DNA of 64,000 bases from Oscillospiraceae bacterium (GCA_020025515.1 JAHHRZ010000008.1:34315-98314), one strand, 5' to 3'; numbered from the stretch's first letter, positions 48,720 through 57,830 are shown. Notes: a model not told the origin generated them from the sequence alone. Numbers and translations are program-made.

Positions 48720-49205
48720 TCAATCCTTCCTTTCTTCCAACGGCAGCGGGGTGCCGTTGAGGGCGGCATATACCAGATGATCCCCTTCATAGCACAGCTT
48801 CAGGGAGAAGAAGGGGGCCTGTTTCCACATGAGATCCAGAAAAATCCGGTCGCCCTCCCATTTGGGGAGGCGGTCAAGATGCTCCCGGGTGATCCATTGC
48901 AGCTCTCCTTCATCACATTCTTTTAGACTTCCTTCAAAGCCGTCGGCCTGGAACAGGTGCATATATTCTCCTTCCCAGCGGTCGGAGACAAAGGTGACAA
49001 TGCCGCAGTAGCGGTAATCGGTGAGGGTCAGGCCGGTTTCTTCTCTGGCCTCCCGCAGCAGACATTCCTCGGGACTTTCGTTCTCTTCAAACTTGCCCCC
49101 AATTCCAATCCACTTGTCTTTGTTGAGATCGTGTTCTTTTTTGACCCGATGGAGCATCAAAACCTGATCGCCCTGGGTGATATAGCAAAGTGTTGTATTT
49201 TTCAT
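48720..49205 (-). CDS. Nudix hydrolase, 8-oxo-dGTPase-like
   Basis: A 161-residue protein with an intact Nudix box (IGGKFEENESPEE, then REAREETGLTLTD). The sequence from HRVKKEHDLNKDKWIGIGGK and the DRWEGEYMHLF part match MutT-like 8-oxo-dGTP diphosphatases common in Firmicutes. It overlaps neither neighbour and lies between the lipid kinase and ATP-grasp genes. Confidence 0.87.
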   Translation of the reverse strand: MKNTTLCYITQGDQVLMLHRVKKEHDLNKDKWIGIGGKFEENESPEECLLREAREETGLTLTDYRYCGIVTFVSDRWEGEYMHLFQADGFEGSLKECDEGELQWITREHLDRLPKWEGDRIFLDLMWKQAPFFSLKLCYEGDHLVYAALNGTPLPLEERKD

Positions 49206-49212
49206 GGGAACC

Positions 49213-50106
49213 TCACTGCGTGTCGCCTCGGATCAGGCGGATGGCGTGGTGCAGATTTTCGATTTCCAGCTCCTTTTGCCCCGGGGCTCGTTCGCCGTCC
49301 AGGGTCCAGTCCATGTCCGGGTCTGCCTGCACATGCAGACGGGATACGGTCTGGAAGGTCAGCATGGGAGAATTGTAGCGCTGGGAGCTGAGGGCGGAGA
49401 CAAGATCGGCCAGCTCCATGGGATTCTTGGGTGGGCGCACCAGCATGAGCTCAAACTTGCCGTCCTGCATATCCACAATCTTGGGGTCCAGAGTGAGGAT
49501 GCCGCCCACAGAGGTGGAATTGCTGATGGCGCCGAAGATATAGTCTCCCTCAAAACTGCCCTGGTCGGTTTCAAAGGCCAGATGGGCTTTGGGGATCTGA
49601 AACAGCTCCTTGACCCCTTCCAGGAGATAGGCCATGTGACCCAGAACATTTTTCAGATTCTGGGAGGTGCTGTAGGAGGTTTTGGTAAAGGCACCGAAGG
49701 AAGCCACATAGGAAAAATACCGATTTCCAAACCGACCCAGATCGTATGCGGTTGGCGTGCCGTTTACGACGGTTTTGGCCGCCTCTATGATGTTGGTGGG
49801 CAGCTTCAGGGAGTTTGCGAAGTCATTGGTACTGCCGCAGGGGATATATCCCACGGGAACATCGGCGCCGCTGCGCATGATGCCGGTCACCACTTCGTTA
49901 AAGGTGCCATCTCCACCGGCGCAGACAATGAGGTCCATTTCTTTGGCCCGCCGTGCAACTGCACGGGCGCCGTCCCCCGGGCCTGCGGTCATGTAGATGG
50001 AGACATCATAGCCCCGCCGATTGAACAGGCTGATGACATCGGCCAGCACCCGATTCACTTTTCGAGTTCCGGCGTAGGGGTTCATGACGAAAAACAGCTT
50101 TTTCAT
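49213..50106 (-). CDS. Diacylglycerol/lipid kinase family protein (YegS/DgkB-like)
   Basis: A 297-residue lipid kinase. N-terminal KLFFVMNPYAGTRK, the nucleotide-binding VCAGGDGTFNEVVTGIM, PVGYIPCGSTNDFANSLKLP and DMDWTLDGERAPG near the end are all diagnostic. It phosphorylates diacylglycerol or a related lipid, often in lipoteichoic acid recycling, which would fit the LTA-synthase-like gene elsewhere. The start is at 50106; a GTG further upstream is possible but has no better ribosome-binding site. Confidence 0.9.
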   Translation of the reverse strand: MKKLFFVMNPYAGTRKVNRVLADVISLFNRRGYDVSIYMTAGPGDGARAVARRAKEMDLIVCAGGDGTFNEVVTGIMRSGADVPVGYIPCGSTNDFANSLKLPTNIIEAAKTVVNGTPTAYDLGRFGNRYFSYVASFGAFTKTSYSTSQNLKNVLGHMAYLLEGVKELFQIPKAHLAFETDQGSFEGDYIFGAISNSTSVGGILTLDPKIVDMQDGKFELMLVRPPKNPMELADLVSALSSQRYNSPMLTFQTVSRLHVQADPDMDWTLDGERAPGQKELEIENLHHAIRLIRGDTQ

Positions 50107-50284
50107 AAAGTTATACACTCTTTCTGTAGTAAGCAGGGGATATTCCAGCGGATTTCAAGGAAAAACATTGCCGGATCAAAGAATTCCTGCTGGATGCCTG
50201 TAACTGATTCAGTATACCATGAATAGGAAGGAATTGCAAACCTTCCCCGAAGAAGAGTGAAAAAAGAAAATTATTAAATTGCTA

Positions 50285-50313
50285 TTGACAATCATATAAC
50301 TGCGTGATATAAT
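50285..50313 (+). promoter_or_regulatory. Consensus promoter of DUF1836-hflKC operon
   Basis: Perfect TTGACA (50285-50290) and TATAAT (50308-50313), 17-base spacing. Confidence 0.9.
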
Positions 50314-50346
50314 CTAGCTATCTTAAGAGAAGGAGATGTGATTGCA

Positions 50347-50937
50347 ATGAGCTGGACTTTACCGGGTACTGTAATAGGGTTGGAAGAAAACAACCCCGAT
50401 GAGGTGGAAAAGTTTTTTTCGTCCGTTTCCATTGCGGGAGGGCTGGTCATGTCTCAGGTGCGGGAGATCACAGGACTGGAGCCTTACACGGTGCAGAATT
50501 GGGTCAAACGGGGATTTCTTTCCCCGCCGGAGAAAAAGAAATATAGTCGGCGGCAGCTGTGCAGGATCCTTTTGATCAATATGCTGAAATCCGCCATGCC
50601 CATGGACTCCATCTGTCGGCTGCTGTCCTATGTGAACGGCGACCTGGAGGATGAAAGCGACGATATTATCGATGACAGCATTATGTATCAGATGCTGGTG
50701 CAGCTGGCGGCCTCCAATCGAACCGCCTGGCCCCCTCGATGTTTGGACGAGGAACTGGAAAAGGTCTTGACAGGATATATAGAGCCGGTTCCCGGTGCAA
50801 GAGACCGAGTGGCACAAGCCATGAAGATCATGCTGACCGCCTGGTTTTCTTCAGAGCTGATGCATCAGGCAGAAGCAGATATGCAGAAATTAGGGATTTC
50901 CTCCCTGAAAACAACAAAAAAGGAGACAAAGTTATGA
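50347..50937 (+). CDS. DUF1836 family regulator-like protein
   Basis: A 196-residue protein matching DUF1836, which carries an N-terminal MerR-like helix-turn-helix: VREITGLEPYTVQNWVKRGF followed by PPEKKKYSRRQLCRILLINML. The C-terminal half is helical and unrecognised. It is probably a transcription regulator, given its fold. The ATG at 50347 is used; GTG at 50338 is too close to the Shine-Dalgarno. It overlaps hflK by four bases, so it leads that operon. Confidence 0.83.
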   Translation: MSWTLPGTVIGLEENNPDEVEKFFSSVSIAGGLVMSQVREITGLEPYTVQNWVKRGFLSPPEKKKYSRRQLCRILLINMLKSAMPMDSICRLLSYVNGDLEDESDDIIDDSIMYQMLVQLAASNRTAWPPRCLDEELEKVLTGYIEPVPGARDRVAQAMKIMLTAWFSSELMHQAEADMQKLGISSLKTTKKETKL

Positions 50938-52019
50938 TGAATGATGGTTCTTATCGCTGGGCCAAAGGTGCAGACGACCCAAAGCCGGACCCCGCATACA
51001 AAAGCCAGCTGCAAAAAGGGAAGCGCATAGTGCTGGCGGTTCTGGCGGTACTGTTCCTGGTGGTTCTGGTCAGCACCTGCTGGTATACCGTGGATGACAA
51101 ACAGCAGGCGGTGGTCACCACCTTTGGCAAAGTGACAGATGTCACCGGGGCCGGTGTCCACTTCAAGCTTCCCTTTGGAATCCAGAAAGCAGAGAAGGTG
51201 GATGTGAATGTCTATCAGAAGCTGGAACTGGGCTACCGTGTGAATGACAATGCTGACGGCGGCTATGATGTGGTTTCGGAAGAAGGTATGATGATTACAG
51301 GCGATTATAATATCGTCAATGTGGAGTTCTTCGTGGAATATAAGGTGTCTGACCCTGTAAAATATCTCTACAGTTCCTACGATCCCGAAGAAATCCTGCG
51401 CAACCTGATTCAAAGCCAGATTCGTAATGTGGTAGGCTCCACCCAGGTGGACAGCGTCCTTACCGATGGGAAAGAGTCGGTACAGATGCAGGTGAAGGAT
51501 TTGGTCACCCAGGTGCTGGAGGAATATGACATTGGCCTGACCCTGGTAGATGTCCGGATCCAGGATGCGGAACCTCCCACGGCAGAGGTTGTGGAAGCAT
51601 TTAAGGCGGTGGAGACCGCCAAGCAGAAGGCTGAGACCGTGGTCAATGAGGCAAAGGCATATCAAAATGCCCAGCTTCCCAAAGCGCAGGCAGAGGCAGA
51701 CCACCTGATTCAGAATGCAGAGTATCTCAAGCAGGCTCGTATCAATGAGGCCCATGAGCAGGTGGCTATGTTTAACGCCATGTATGAGGAGTATCAGCTG
51801 AATCCCAAGATCACCCGGTCCAGAATGTACTATGAAGCCATCAGCCAGGTGCTTCCCGATGTGAAGCTGTATATCAACACATCCAACGCAAACGGGGTGG
51901 ACATGGTGCTTCCTCTGGAACGCTTTGTGGAAAATACAGTCAATGGGTCCGGGCAGCAGCCGACAGAACAATCTGCGCAGCAACCGGAGCAGCAGCCTGA
52001 AGGAGGTAGCGAAGAATGA
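50934..52019 (+). CDS. hflK: SPFH-domain membrane protease modulator HflK
   Basis: A 361-residue protein with one N-terminal membrane helix (about 32-53) and an SPFH/Band 7 domain: DDKQQAVVTTFGKVTDVTGAGVHFKLPFG, quoted in parts, then QIRNVVGSTQVDSVLTDGK, ending with a Gln/Pro/Glu-rich tail. HflK and HflC form a ring that encloses FtsH and modulates proteolysis in other bacteria. The start is ATG at 50934. It overlaps hflC by four bases. Confidence 0.9.
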   Translation: MMNDGSYRWAKGADDPKPDPAYKSQLQKGKRIVLAVLAVLFLVVLVSTCWYTVDDKQQAVVTTFGKVTDVTGAGVHFKLPFGIQKAEKVDVNVYQKLELGYRVNDNADGGYDVVSEEGMMITGDYNIVNVEFFVEYKVSDPVKYLYSSYDPEEILRNLIQSQIRNVVGSTQVDSVLTDGKESVQMQVKDLVTQVLEEYDIGLTLVDVRIQDAEPPTAEVVEAFKAVETAKQKAETVVNEAKAYQNAQLPKAQAEADHLIQNAEYLKQARINEAHEQVAMFNAMYEEYQLNPKITRSRMYYEAISQVLPDVKLYINTSNANGVDMVLPLERFVENTVNGSGQQPTEQSAQQPEQQPEGGSEE

Positions 52020-52888
52020 AAAAGACAATCATAACCGTTGTAGTGGTGCTTTTTGCGGTGATCCTGCTTGGAAGCTCCATTTACACCGTGGGAGAAAATC
52101 AATACGCTTGTACGGTTCGTTTTTCCGAGATCATCAATACCACCCAGACCCCCGGCCTTCACTTCAAGGTTCCCTTCCTGGATCGGGTGACCTACTACCC
52201 CAAGGCCATGGAGCTGTACGACATTCCTCCTTCCGAGGTGCTTACATCGGATAAGCAGAACATGACCGTGGACTGCTATATCCTGTGGCGGGTGGAAGAT
52301 CCCAAACTGTTCTATCAGTCTCTGGGCTCTACCAGTGTGGCAGAGGAACGTCTGAACGCTCTGACCTACAACACCTTGAAGACCGTTATGGGCACCCTGT
52401 CCCAGTCCGACATTATCAATATGGAGGATGCGGGAGAACGAAATGAAATTTATGAAGGAATCTCCAAGAGTGTGGACGAACTGGCCGGCAACTATGGCAT
52501 TCAGGTGTCAGATGTAAAGATCAAGCGTTTTGATTTGCCTGAATCCAATGAAAATGCCGTTTACAGCCGTATGATTTCCGAGAGAAATCAGATTGCTGAG
52601 AAGTACACCGCAGACGGCAACTATGATGCCTCCATTATCCGCAATGATGTGGATAAGCAGGTCAATATCATTGTATCCAATGCCAAGGCAGAGGCTGCAA
52701 AGCTGGAGGCCGAAGGTGAGGCCGAATACATGCGGCTGCTGGCAGAGGCATATAATACAGATGATAAAAAGGATTTCTACGAGTTTACCCTGGCTCTGGA
52801 TGCGCTGAAACAGTCCCTGGACGCAGAAGATAAGACCATTATCCTGGATGCGGATTCCCCGCTGGCAAAAATTCTGCTAAATCATTGA
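52016..52888 (+). CDS. hflC: SPFH-domain membrane protease modulator HflC
   Basis: A 290-residue partner of HflK: N-terminal membrane helix (TIITVVVVLFAVILLGSSIY), SPFH domain with CTVRFSEIINTTQTPGLHFK and VPFLDRVTYYPKAMELYD, a coiled-coil segment (AKAEAAKLEAEGEAEYMRL) and a C-terminal ILDADSPLAKIL typical of HflC. Translationally coupled to hflK. Confidence 0.9.
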   Translation: MKKTIITVVVVLFAVILLGSSIYTVGENQYACTVRFSEIINTTQTPGLHFKVPFLDRVTYYPKAMELYDIPPSEVLTSDKQNMTVDCYILWRVEDPKLFYQSLGSTSVAEERLNALTYNTLKTVMGTLSQSDIINMEDAGERNEIYEGISKSVDELAGNYGIQVSDVKIKRFDLPESNENAVYSRMISERNQIAEKYTADGNYDASIIRNDVDKQVNIIVSNAKAEAAKLEAEGEAEYMRLLAEAYNTDDKKDFYEFTLALDALKQSLDAEDKTIILDADSPLAKILLNH

Positions 52889-52894
52889 TTGTTC

Positions 52895-52923
52895 TTGCAA
52901 ACCAATGAGCTCTATGGTATAGT
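52895..52923 (+). promoter_or_regulatory. Promoter of nfeD-SPFH pair
   Basis: TTGCAA (52895-52900), 17-base spacer, TATAGT (52918-52923), so the second half of the cluster can be expressed independently of hflKC. Confidence 0.75.
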
Positions 52924-52953
52924 AAAGTCATAGCTTGAAAAAGGAGTGATACT

Positions 52954-53400
52954 ATGGATACTGTCTATTGGTTTATTGCCATGATTGTCTTTTTTGCAGT
53001 CGAAGGCGCTACGGTCAGTTTGGTTTCAATCTGGTTCGCCGGCGGCGCAATGGCGGCAATGATTGCAACGCTGTTTTCGGCAACATTTTCAGTTCAGCTG
53101 ACTGTGTTTGTGGTTGTCTCTGCTCTATGTCTGTTTATTCTGCGGCCATTGTTTCGCAAGTATATCCGACCCAGTGTGACGGCTACCAACATTAACGCAC
53201 TGGTAGGAAAAGTGGTCCTGGTGACAGAAGCCATTCGGAATCTGGAAGGGGAAGGGGCCGTCAAGGTCAACGACGTCACCTGGACCGCCAGAAGCACCGG
53301 TGGGAACTGCATTGAGCCGGGAAGCAAGGTGCAGATAGATCGAGTGGAAGGCTCCAAGGTTTATGTATCTCCGGCACAGGCTGCCGTAGGCACAAAATAA
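52954..53400 (+). CDS. Short NfeD-like membrane protein
   Basis: A 148-residue NfeD1b-type protein: two to three helices (WFIAMIVFFAVEGATVSLV, and MAAMIATLFSATFSVQLTVF), then an OB-fold C-terminal domain (LVGKVVLVTEAIRNLEGEGA, VNDVTWTARS). Such proteins are paired with stomatin-like SPFH proteins, as here. They are thought to assist assembly of SPFH complexes in membrane microdomains. Confidence 0.88.
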   Translation: MDTVYWFIAMIVFFAVEGATVSLVSIWFAGGAMAAMIATLFSATFSVQLTVFVVVSALCLFILRPLFRKYIRPSVTATNINALVGKVVLVTEAIRNLEGEGAVKVNDVTWTARSTGGNCIEPGSKVQIDRVEGSKVYVSPAQAAVGTK

Positions 53401-53421
53401 AAATTTCAGGAGGTAGAAATT

Positions 53422-54348
53422 ATGGAATGGATTTGGATTGTGGCAATACTATTGGTTCTTCTTATCATCGTAGCACGCAATATTCGGGTGGTACAGCAGT
53501 CTCAGGCGTATGTAATCGAGCGATTGGGTGCTTTCCAGCAGGTCTGGGGAGTCGGTATCCATATCAAGATGCCGTTTATCGACCGTGTGGCAAAGCGGGT
53601 CAGCCTGAAAGAGCAGGTTCTGGACTATCCCCCTCAGCCCGTTATCACCAAGGATAACGTTACCATGCAGATCGATACCGTTGTGTATTTCCAGATTACA
53701 GACCCCAAGCTCTATGCTTACGGAGTGGAGCAGCCCATGATGGCAATGGAAAACCTGACCGCTACCACGCTGCGTAACATCATCGGCGATTTGGAGCTGG
53801 ATCAGACCCTTACATCCCGTGACGTCATCAATACCAAGATGCGTGCCATTCTGGACGAAGCCACCGACCCCTGGGGCATTAAGGTCAACCGTGTGGAAGT
53901 AAAGAACATTCTGCCTCCTCAGGACATCCAGAACTCCATGGAGAAGCAGATGAAGGCAGAGCGTGACCGCCGGCAGGCCATCTTGCAGGCAGAGGGCACC
54001 AAGAAGTCCGCGGTTCTGATCGCGGAAGGCGAGAAGGAATCCGCCATCTTGAAGGCCGATGCAGAAAAGCAGGCTGCCATCCTCCGTGCAGAGGCAGAAA
54101 AGCAGGCCGCCATTCTCCGTGCAGACGGTGAAGCACAGGCCATTCTGACGGTGCAGAAGGCACTGGCCGATTCTCTGGCAATGCTGAACGACACCGCCCC
54201 CAACGATCAGGTCATCAAGCTGAAGGCACTGGAAGCAATGCAGAAGGTGGCAGACGGCAAGGCCACCAAGATCATCATTCCCAGCGAGATTCAGGGTCTG
54301 GCAGGCATGGCCACCGGCCTTGTGGAATCCGTCAAAGAAGTAAAATAA
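53422..54348 (+). CDS. Stomatin-like SPFH protein (QmcA type)
   Basis: A 308-residue protein with one N-terminal helix (IWIVAILLVLLIIVARN), the stomatin core VIERLGAFQQVWGVGIHIKM, and a coiled coil with repeated EKQAAILRAEA units (about residues 205-235). The repeats are nearly identical at DNA level. Partner of the short NfeD protein. It resembles E. coli QmcA and eukaryotic stomatins, membrane scaffold proteins. Confidence 0.92.
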   Translation: MEWIWIVAILLVLLIIVARNIRVVQQSQAYVIERLGAFQQVWGVGIHIKMPFIDRVAKRVSLKEQVLDYPPQPVITKDNVTMQIDTVVYFQITDPKLYAYGVEQPMMAMENLTATTLRNIIGDLELDQTLTSRDVINTKMRAILDEATDPWGIKVNRVEVKNILPPQDIQNSMEKQMKAERDRRQAILQAEGTKKSAVLIAEGEKESAILKADAEKQAAILRAEAEKQAAILRADGEAQAILTVQKALADSLAMLNDTAPNDQVIKLKALEAMQKVADGKATKIIIPSEIQGLAGMATGLVESVKEVK

Positions 54349-54360
54349 TCATACCAATGA

Positions 54361-54393
54361 AGAGCCTGCTGCGACGTTGCAGCAGGCTCTTTC
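54361..54393 (+). terminator. Terminator of SPFH cluster
   Basis: AGAGCCTGCTGC with its complement, followed by TTCCTG. It may also serve the convergent spoVT gene. Confidence 0.75.
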
Positions 54394-54433
54394 CTGTCTG
54401 TGGGGCCTGATTGACGGACCGTGGGAAAAAATC

Positions 54434-54976
54434 TCAGCCTTCCATCAGAGAGCCGAGGAAGTTGGACATTGCCTGCACCAGCTTCTGATCCCCTTCCTGC
54501 GGGATGGGGCCGGATTCCTCCATGAGGAACATGACACAGCCCATGAGGTCGCCTTGGGATAAAATTGGGGTAGCGGTACCAACATAATACCGATCAACCC
54601 CCTCTACGGCCCGGATTTTGGGATCACCGGAGCGGTAGCGGTAGGCCTTGCGGTTGTCGATGATGGCCTCCAGCTGTGCGGAATTCCGCCGATCCATCAG
54701 CTCCCGCCGGGGCGCCCCGGAAAGGGCAATCACAGAGTCCCGGTCTGTTATGGCGGCAATCTGTCCGGTGGCCTTGCCCATGGACTCGCATACCTGCCCG
54801 GCGAATTCCTGCAAATCTCCCATGGGAGAATATTTTTTGAAAATGACACCGCCGTCTTTTTCTGTATAGATCTCCAGCGGGTCGCCTTCCCGAATCCGCA
54901 GAGTCCTGCGAATCTCCTTGGGAATGACAACACGCCCCAGATCATCAATGCGGCGCACAATACCGGTTGCTTTCAT
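54434..54976 (-). CDS. spoVT: Stage V sporulation protein T (AbrB-family regulator)
   Basis: A 180-residue regulator: N-terminal AbrB swapped-hairpin DNA-binding domain (IVRRIDDLGRVVIPKEIRRT) and C-terminal GAF-like domain (about 55-175). SpoVT modulates sigma-G-dependent genes late in sporulation. Its presence supports a spore-forming organism. A clean sigma-G promoter was not identified upstream, so its own control is undecided. Confidence 0.94.
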   Translation of the reverse strand: MKATGIVRRIDDLGRVVIPKEIRRTLRIREGDPLEIYTEKDGGVIFKKYSPMGDLQEFAGQVCESMGKATGQIAAITDRDSVIALSGAPRRELMDRRNSAQLEAIIDNRKAYRYRSGDPKIRAVEGVDRYYVGTATPILSQGDLMGCVMFLMEESGPIPQEGDQKLVQAMSNFLGSLMEG

Positions 54977-55198
54977 AGTTCCTCTCCTTTATCTGGGGCT
55001 GTGCCCCATTGGTTACCGGTTATATTATTTGACAAAGAAAGAGAAATATGTATTTATGGGATAAGGTTGGAAACGCAGTTCCGTAGATGTGGATGTTTTC
55101 CGAAGAACCGGGACGGTCCGGGGAGCTGCAAAACGCCTGGAACAACGAGAAGGGGCAGGGTAGGTGCCCAGAAGCAGAACAAGCGCATGGGAATGGGG
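54977..55198. other. Gene-free stretch between spoVT and AIM24 gene
   Basis: No convincing reading frame, with weak ribosome-binding sites on all short frames. The plus strand has a TTGACA (55028-55033) but no good -10 box. A small hairpin GGGCA/TGCCC (55153-55171) is visible. No RNA family recognised. Confidence 0.4.
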
Positions 55199-55227
55199 TT
55201 GATATGATATCAAGATAGTAGTATAAT
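55199..55227 (+). promoter_or_regulatory. Promoter of AIM24-like gene
   Basis: TTGATA (55199-55204), 17-base spacer, TATAAT (55222-55227). Confidence 0.78.
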
Positions 55228-55317
55228 GTACGCAGGTGTCCCCATTTATCAGTCATCTGCTTTTGCAGATACGACCATCCAACGGCGGTTAAATTTTATA
55301 TTTCAGGAGGAACAAAG

Positions 55318-55995
55318 ATGCGTTATGAAATAAAAGGCGGTTCATTTCCTGTGGTGGTATGCCAGCTGGAAAATGGAGAACAGATGATTACGGAAAAAGG
55401 CTCCATGGCTTGGATGAGCCCCAATATGCAGATGGAGACCAAGGGCGGCGGACTGGGGAAGATGTTCTCCAGAGCCTTCTCCGGTGAAAGTATGTTCCAG
55501 AATATCTATACGGCCAAGGGGGCGGGAATGATTGCGTTTGGTTCCAGCTTTCCCGGGCAGATCAAGCCCATTACCATCGGCTATGGGCAGGAAATGATAT
55601 TGCAGAAAAGTGCGTTTTTGGCATCGGAGTCGGGGGTGCAGCTTTCTACCCACTTCAGCAAAAAGCTGGGAGCGGGCTTCTTCGGCGGCGAAGGCTTTAT
55701 TATGCAGCGCCTTTCCGGTCAGGGAACTGCCTTCGTGGAAATCGATGGAGAGCTGGTGGAATATGACCTGCGGCCCGGTCAGCAGATCGTGGTGGACACC
55801 GGAAATGTGGCCGGGTTTACCCCGGGGGTGCAGCTGGACATTCGGCAGGTTTCCGGCGCCAAAAACATCTTCTTTGGCGGCGAGGGGCTGTTCAATACCG
55901 TGCTGACCGGCCCGGGACGGGTGTGGCTCCAGACCATGCCCATTTACAATGTGGCTATGTCCATCCGCCCCTTCATCCCCACGGGCAACGGCTAA
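55318..55995 (+). CDS. AIM24/TIGR00266 family protein
   Basis: A 225-residue beta-rich protein of the AIM24 (TIGR00266) family: MRYEIKGGSFPVVVCQLENG, EKGSMAWMSPNMQME, GAGMIAFGSSFPGQIKPI, VDTGNVAGFTPGVQLDI and the closing PGRVWLQTMPI are all family-conserved. Fold resembles a double-stranded beta helix. Function unknown; the yeast homologue is mitochondrial. AGGAGG precedes the ATG. Confidence 0.92.
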   Translation: MRYEIKGGSFPVVVCQLENGEQMITEKGSMAWMSPNMQMETKGGGLGKMFSRAFSGESMFQNIYTAKGAGMIAFGSSFPGQIKPITIGYGQEMILQKSAFLASESGVQLSTHFSKKLGAGFFGGEGFIMQRLSGQGTAFVEIDGELVEYDLRPGQQIVVDTGNVAGFTPGVQLDIRQVSGAKNIFFGGEGLFNTVLTGPGRVWLQTMPIYNVAMSIRPFIPTGNG

Positions 55996-56065
55996 GAGAA
56001 TTCTTTTCCCCATCTTAGCCCGATTTGGTGTATGATAGGGGAAAGCACTGGGAAGGGATTGATAT

Positions 56066-57127
56066 ATGAATCGGAAGTGGGAAATCATCAAAGACTGGAG
56101 CATTGCCATCGGGTCTTTGGTAGGGAGTTTTTTGCTCAGTTTGTTTTTGCAATATCAGTATCAGACAGATGCCCTCATTCCCGTGGTCTTCGTATTGGGA
56201 GCATTTTTGACATCGGTTCTCACCCATGGATATGTTTATGGCGTTTCCACGGCGCTTTTTGGAGTGCTGGCGGTGAATTTTGCTTTTACCTTCCCTTATT
56301 TTCATCTGAATTTCATGATCCCGGAAAATCTGATTTCCACAGTGATTATGGTCATCGTCTCTCTGGTGACCTGCGGCCTCACCGCAAAGCTGAAGCAGCA
56401 GGAGGCCGCCCGGGCCAATGGGGAAAAGGAGCGGATGCGGGCCAATCTGCTGCGGGCGGTGTCCCACGATCTGAGAACACCGCTGACCACCATCTGCGGC
56501 TCCAGCTCTGCGCTTTTGGAAAATTATGATGCCTTTACCCGGGAGCAGCGGGAAACCATGCTTCGGGGGATTCAGACGGATGCCCAGTGGCTGAACCGGA
56601 TGGTGGAGAATCTGCTGTCCATCACCAGAATCGGCAGCGGAGATGTAAAGATCACCAAGGAGGAGACGGCGCTGGATGAGCTGGCAGACTCCGTACTCAT
56701 GACCTTTTCCACCCGATATCCCCACGTGAAGGTGACCCTGGACATTCCGGAGGAGGTTCTGATCATTCCCATGGATGCCATGCTGATTCAGCAGGTCCTC
56801 ATTAACCTGCTGGAAAATGCAGTGCAGCACGCAGAAGGGATGACAAAGCTGTCGCTGCGGGTGATTGCCATGGGCAACCGGGCGGTTTTTGAGATTCGGG
56901 ACAATGGCAAGGGAATTGATGAGGACATGATCAAGAGTATTTTTTCCGGACGGTATACCCCGGATGCTGCAATCCTGGACAGCAGCAAAAGCAACTGCGG
57001 AATCGGGCTGTCTCTGTGCGCCACCATTGTGAAGGCTCACGGCGGCACGATTCAGGCCAAAAATATAAAAGGCGGAGGCGCATTGTTCCGCTTTACCCTG
57101 GATATGCCGGAGGAAGAGGATGAATAA
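56066..57127 (+). CDS. KdpD-like sensor histidine kinase, lacking the KdpD input domain
   Basis: A 353-residue histidine kinase: DUF4118 with three to four membrane helices (about 10-110), then HisKA (LLRAVSHDLRTPLTTICGSS, with phospho-accepting His) and HATPase (N box LLENAVQHAE, G1 DNGKGIDED, G2 GIGLSL). Full KdpD proteins have about 400 more N-terminal residues (KdpD and USP domains), absent here. It overlaps the response regulator by eight bases. No kdpFABC genes are in the window, so the regulated process is unproven. Confidence 0.9.
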   Translation: MNRKWEIIKDWSIAIGSLVGSFLLSLFLQYQYQTDALIPVVFVLGAFLTSVLTHGYVYGVSTALFGVLAVNFAFTFPYFHLNFMIPENLISTVIMVIVSLVTCGLTAKLKQQEAARANGEKERMRANLLRAVSHDLRTPLTTICGSSSALLENYDAFTREQRETMLRGIQTDAQWLNRMVENLLSITRIGSGDVKITKEETALDELADSVLMTFSTRYPHVKVTLDIPEEVLIIPMDAMLIQQVLINLLENAVQHAEGMTKLSLRVIAMGNRAVFEIRDNGKGIDEDMIKSIFSGRYTPDAAILDSSKSNCGIGLSLCATIVKAHGGTIQAKNIKGGGALFRFTLDMPEEEDE

Positions 57128-57830
57128 CAATAAGTACAAACTGCTGCTCATCGAAGATGAGGAAAACATTCATAATTTTGTTACGGCTCTTTTGGAGGCC
57201 AACGGCTATCAGGTCATTGGAGCCAGAACCTGCGCAGAGGGGACCATGCTGTTTTCCTCCCATTGCCCGGACCTTGTGATTCTGGATCTGGGCCTTCCCG
57301 ATGGAGACGGAATGGAGTTTTTGCGGGAGATTCGCCGGGGTTCTGTGGTGCCGGTCATTGTTCTGTCGGCCCGCACCAATGAGGCGGACAAGGTGCAGGC
57401 ACTGGATCTGGGGGCCAACGACTATGTGACAAAGCCTTTCGGTTCGGCGGAGCTGCTGGCCCGGGTGCGGTCTGCCATGCGGAACTTTCGCTATAGTGTG
57501 CACAGCGGCGCAGGGGGAAACCGCTATGAATCCCAGGGGCTTGTGATCGACTATGACGCACGCCGTGTGTTCTGCCAGGGCACTGAAATCAAATTTACAC
57601 AGATCGAATATAACATCCTGGCCTTTCTTTCTGCCCATCCGGGCAAGGTGATGACATACGCCGCCATTATCAAGGCCATCTGGGGCTATAATGACCTGGG
57701 AAGCCGGAAAAAGCTTCAGGTGAATATGGCCAACATCCGAAAAAAACTGGGAGCCAAACCCGGAGAGATCAGCCACATTGTGAATGAACTGGGTGTGGGC
57801 TATCGAATGCTCCGCAGTGATGAAGAATAA
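57120..57830 (+). CDS. KdpE-like OmpR-family response regulator
   Basis: A 236-residue two-domain regulator. Receiver: acidic pocket LLIEDEENIHNF, phospho-Asp in DLVILDLGLPDGDG, conserved Lys in VTKPFG. Output: winged helix with IEYNILAFLSAHPGKVMTYA and VNMANIRKKLGAKPG. The partner kinase gene directly precedes it with overlap. Closest in type to KdpE, but its target operon is not adjacent. Confidence 0.93.
   Translation: MNNNKYKLLLIEDEENIHNFVTALLEANGYQVIGARTCAEGTMLFSSHCPDLVILDLGLPDGDGMEFLREIRRGSVVPVIVLSARTNEADKVQALDLGANDYVTKPFGSAELLARVRSAMRNFRYSVHSGAGGNRYESQGLVIDYDARRVFCQGTEIKFTQIEYNILAFLSAHPGKVMTYAAIIKAIWGYNDLGSRKKLQVNMANIRKKLGAKPGEISHIVNELGVGYRMLRSDEE

Noticed and set aside
54040..54125. 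Near-identical DNA repeats inside the stomatin-like gene
   Set aside because: These encode the regular coiled-coil EKQAAILRAEA units and are expected in SPFH proteins.
55001..55256. Short ORFs on both strands upstream of the AIM24 gene
   Set aside because: No usable ribosome-binding sites and no recognisable domain; frames disagree in start position. Treated as non-coding.
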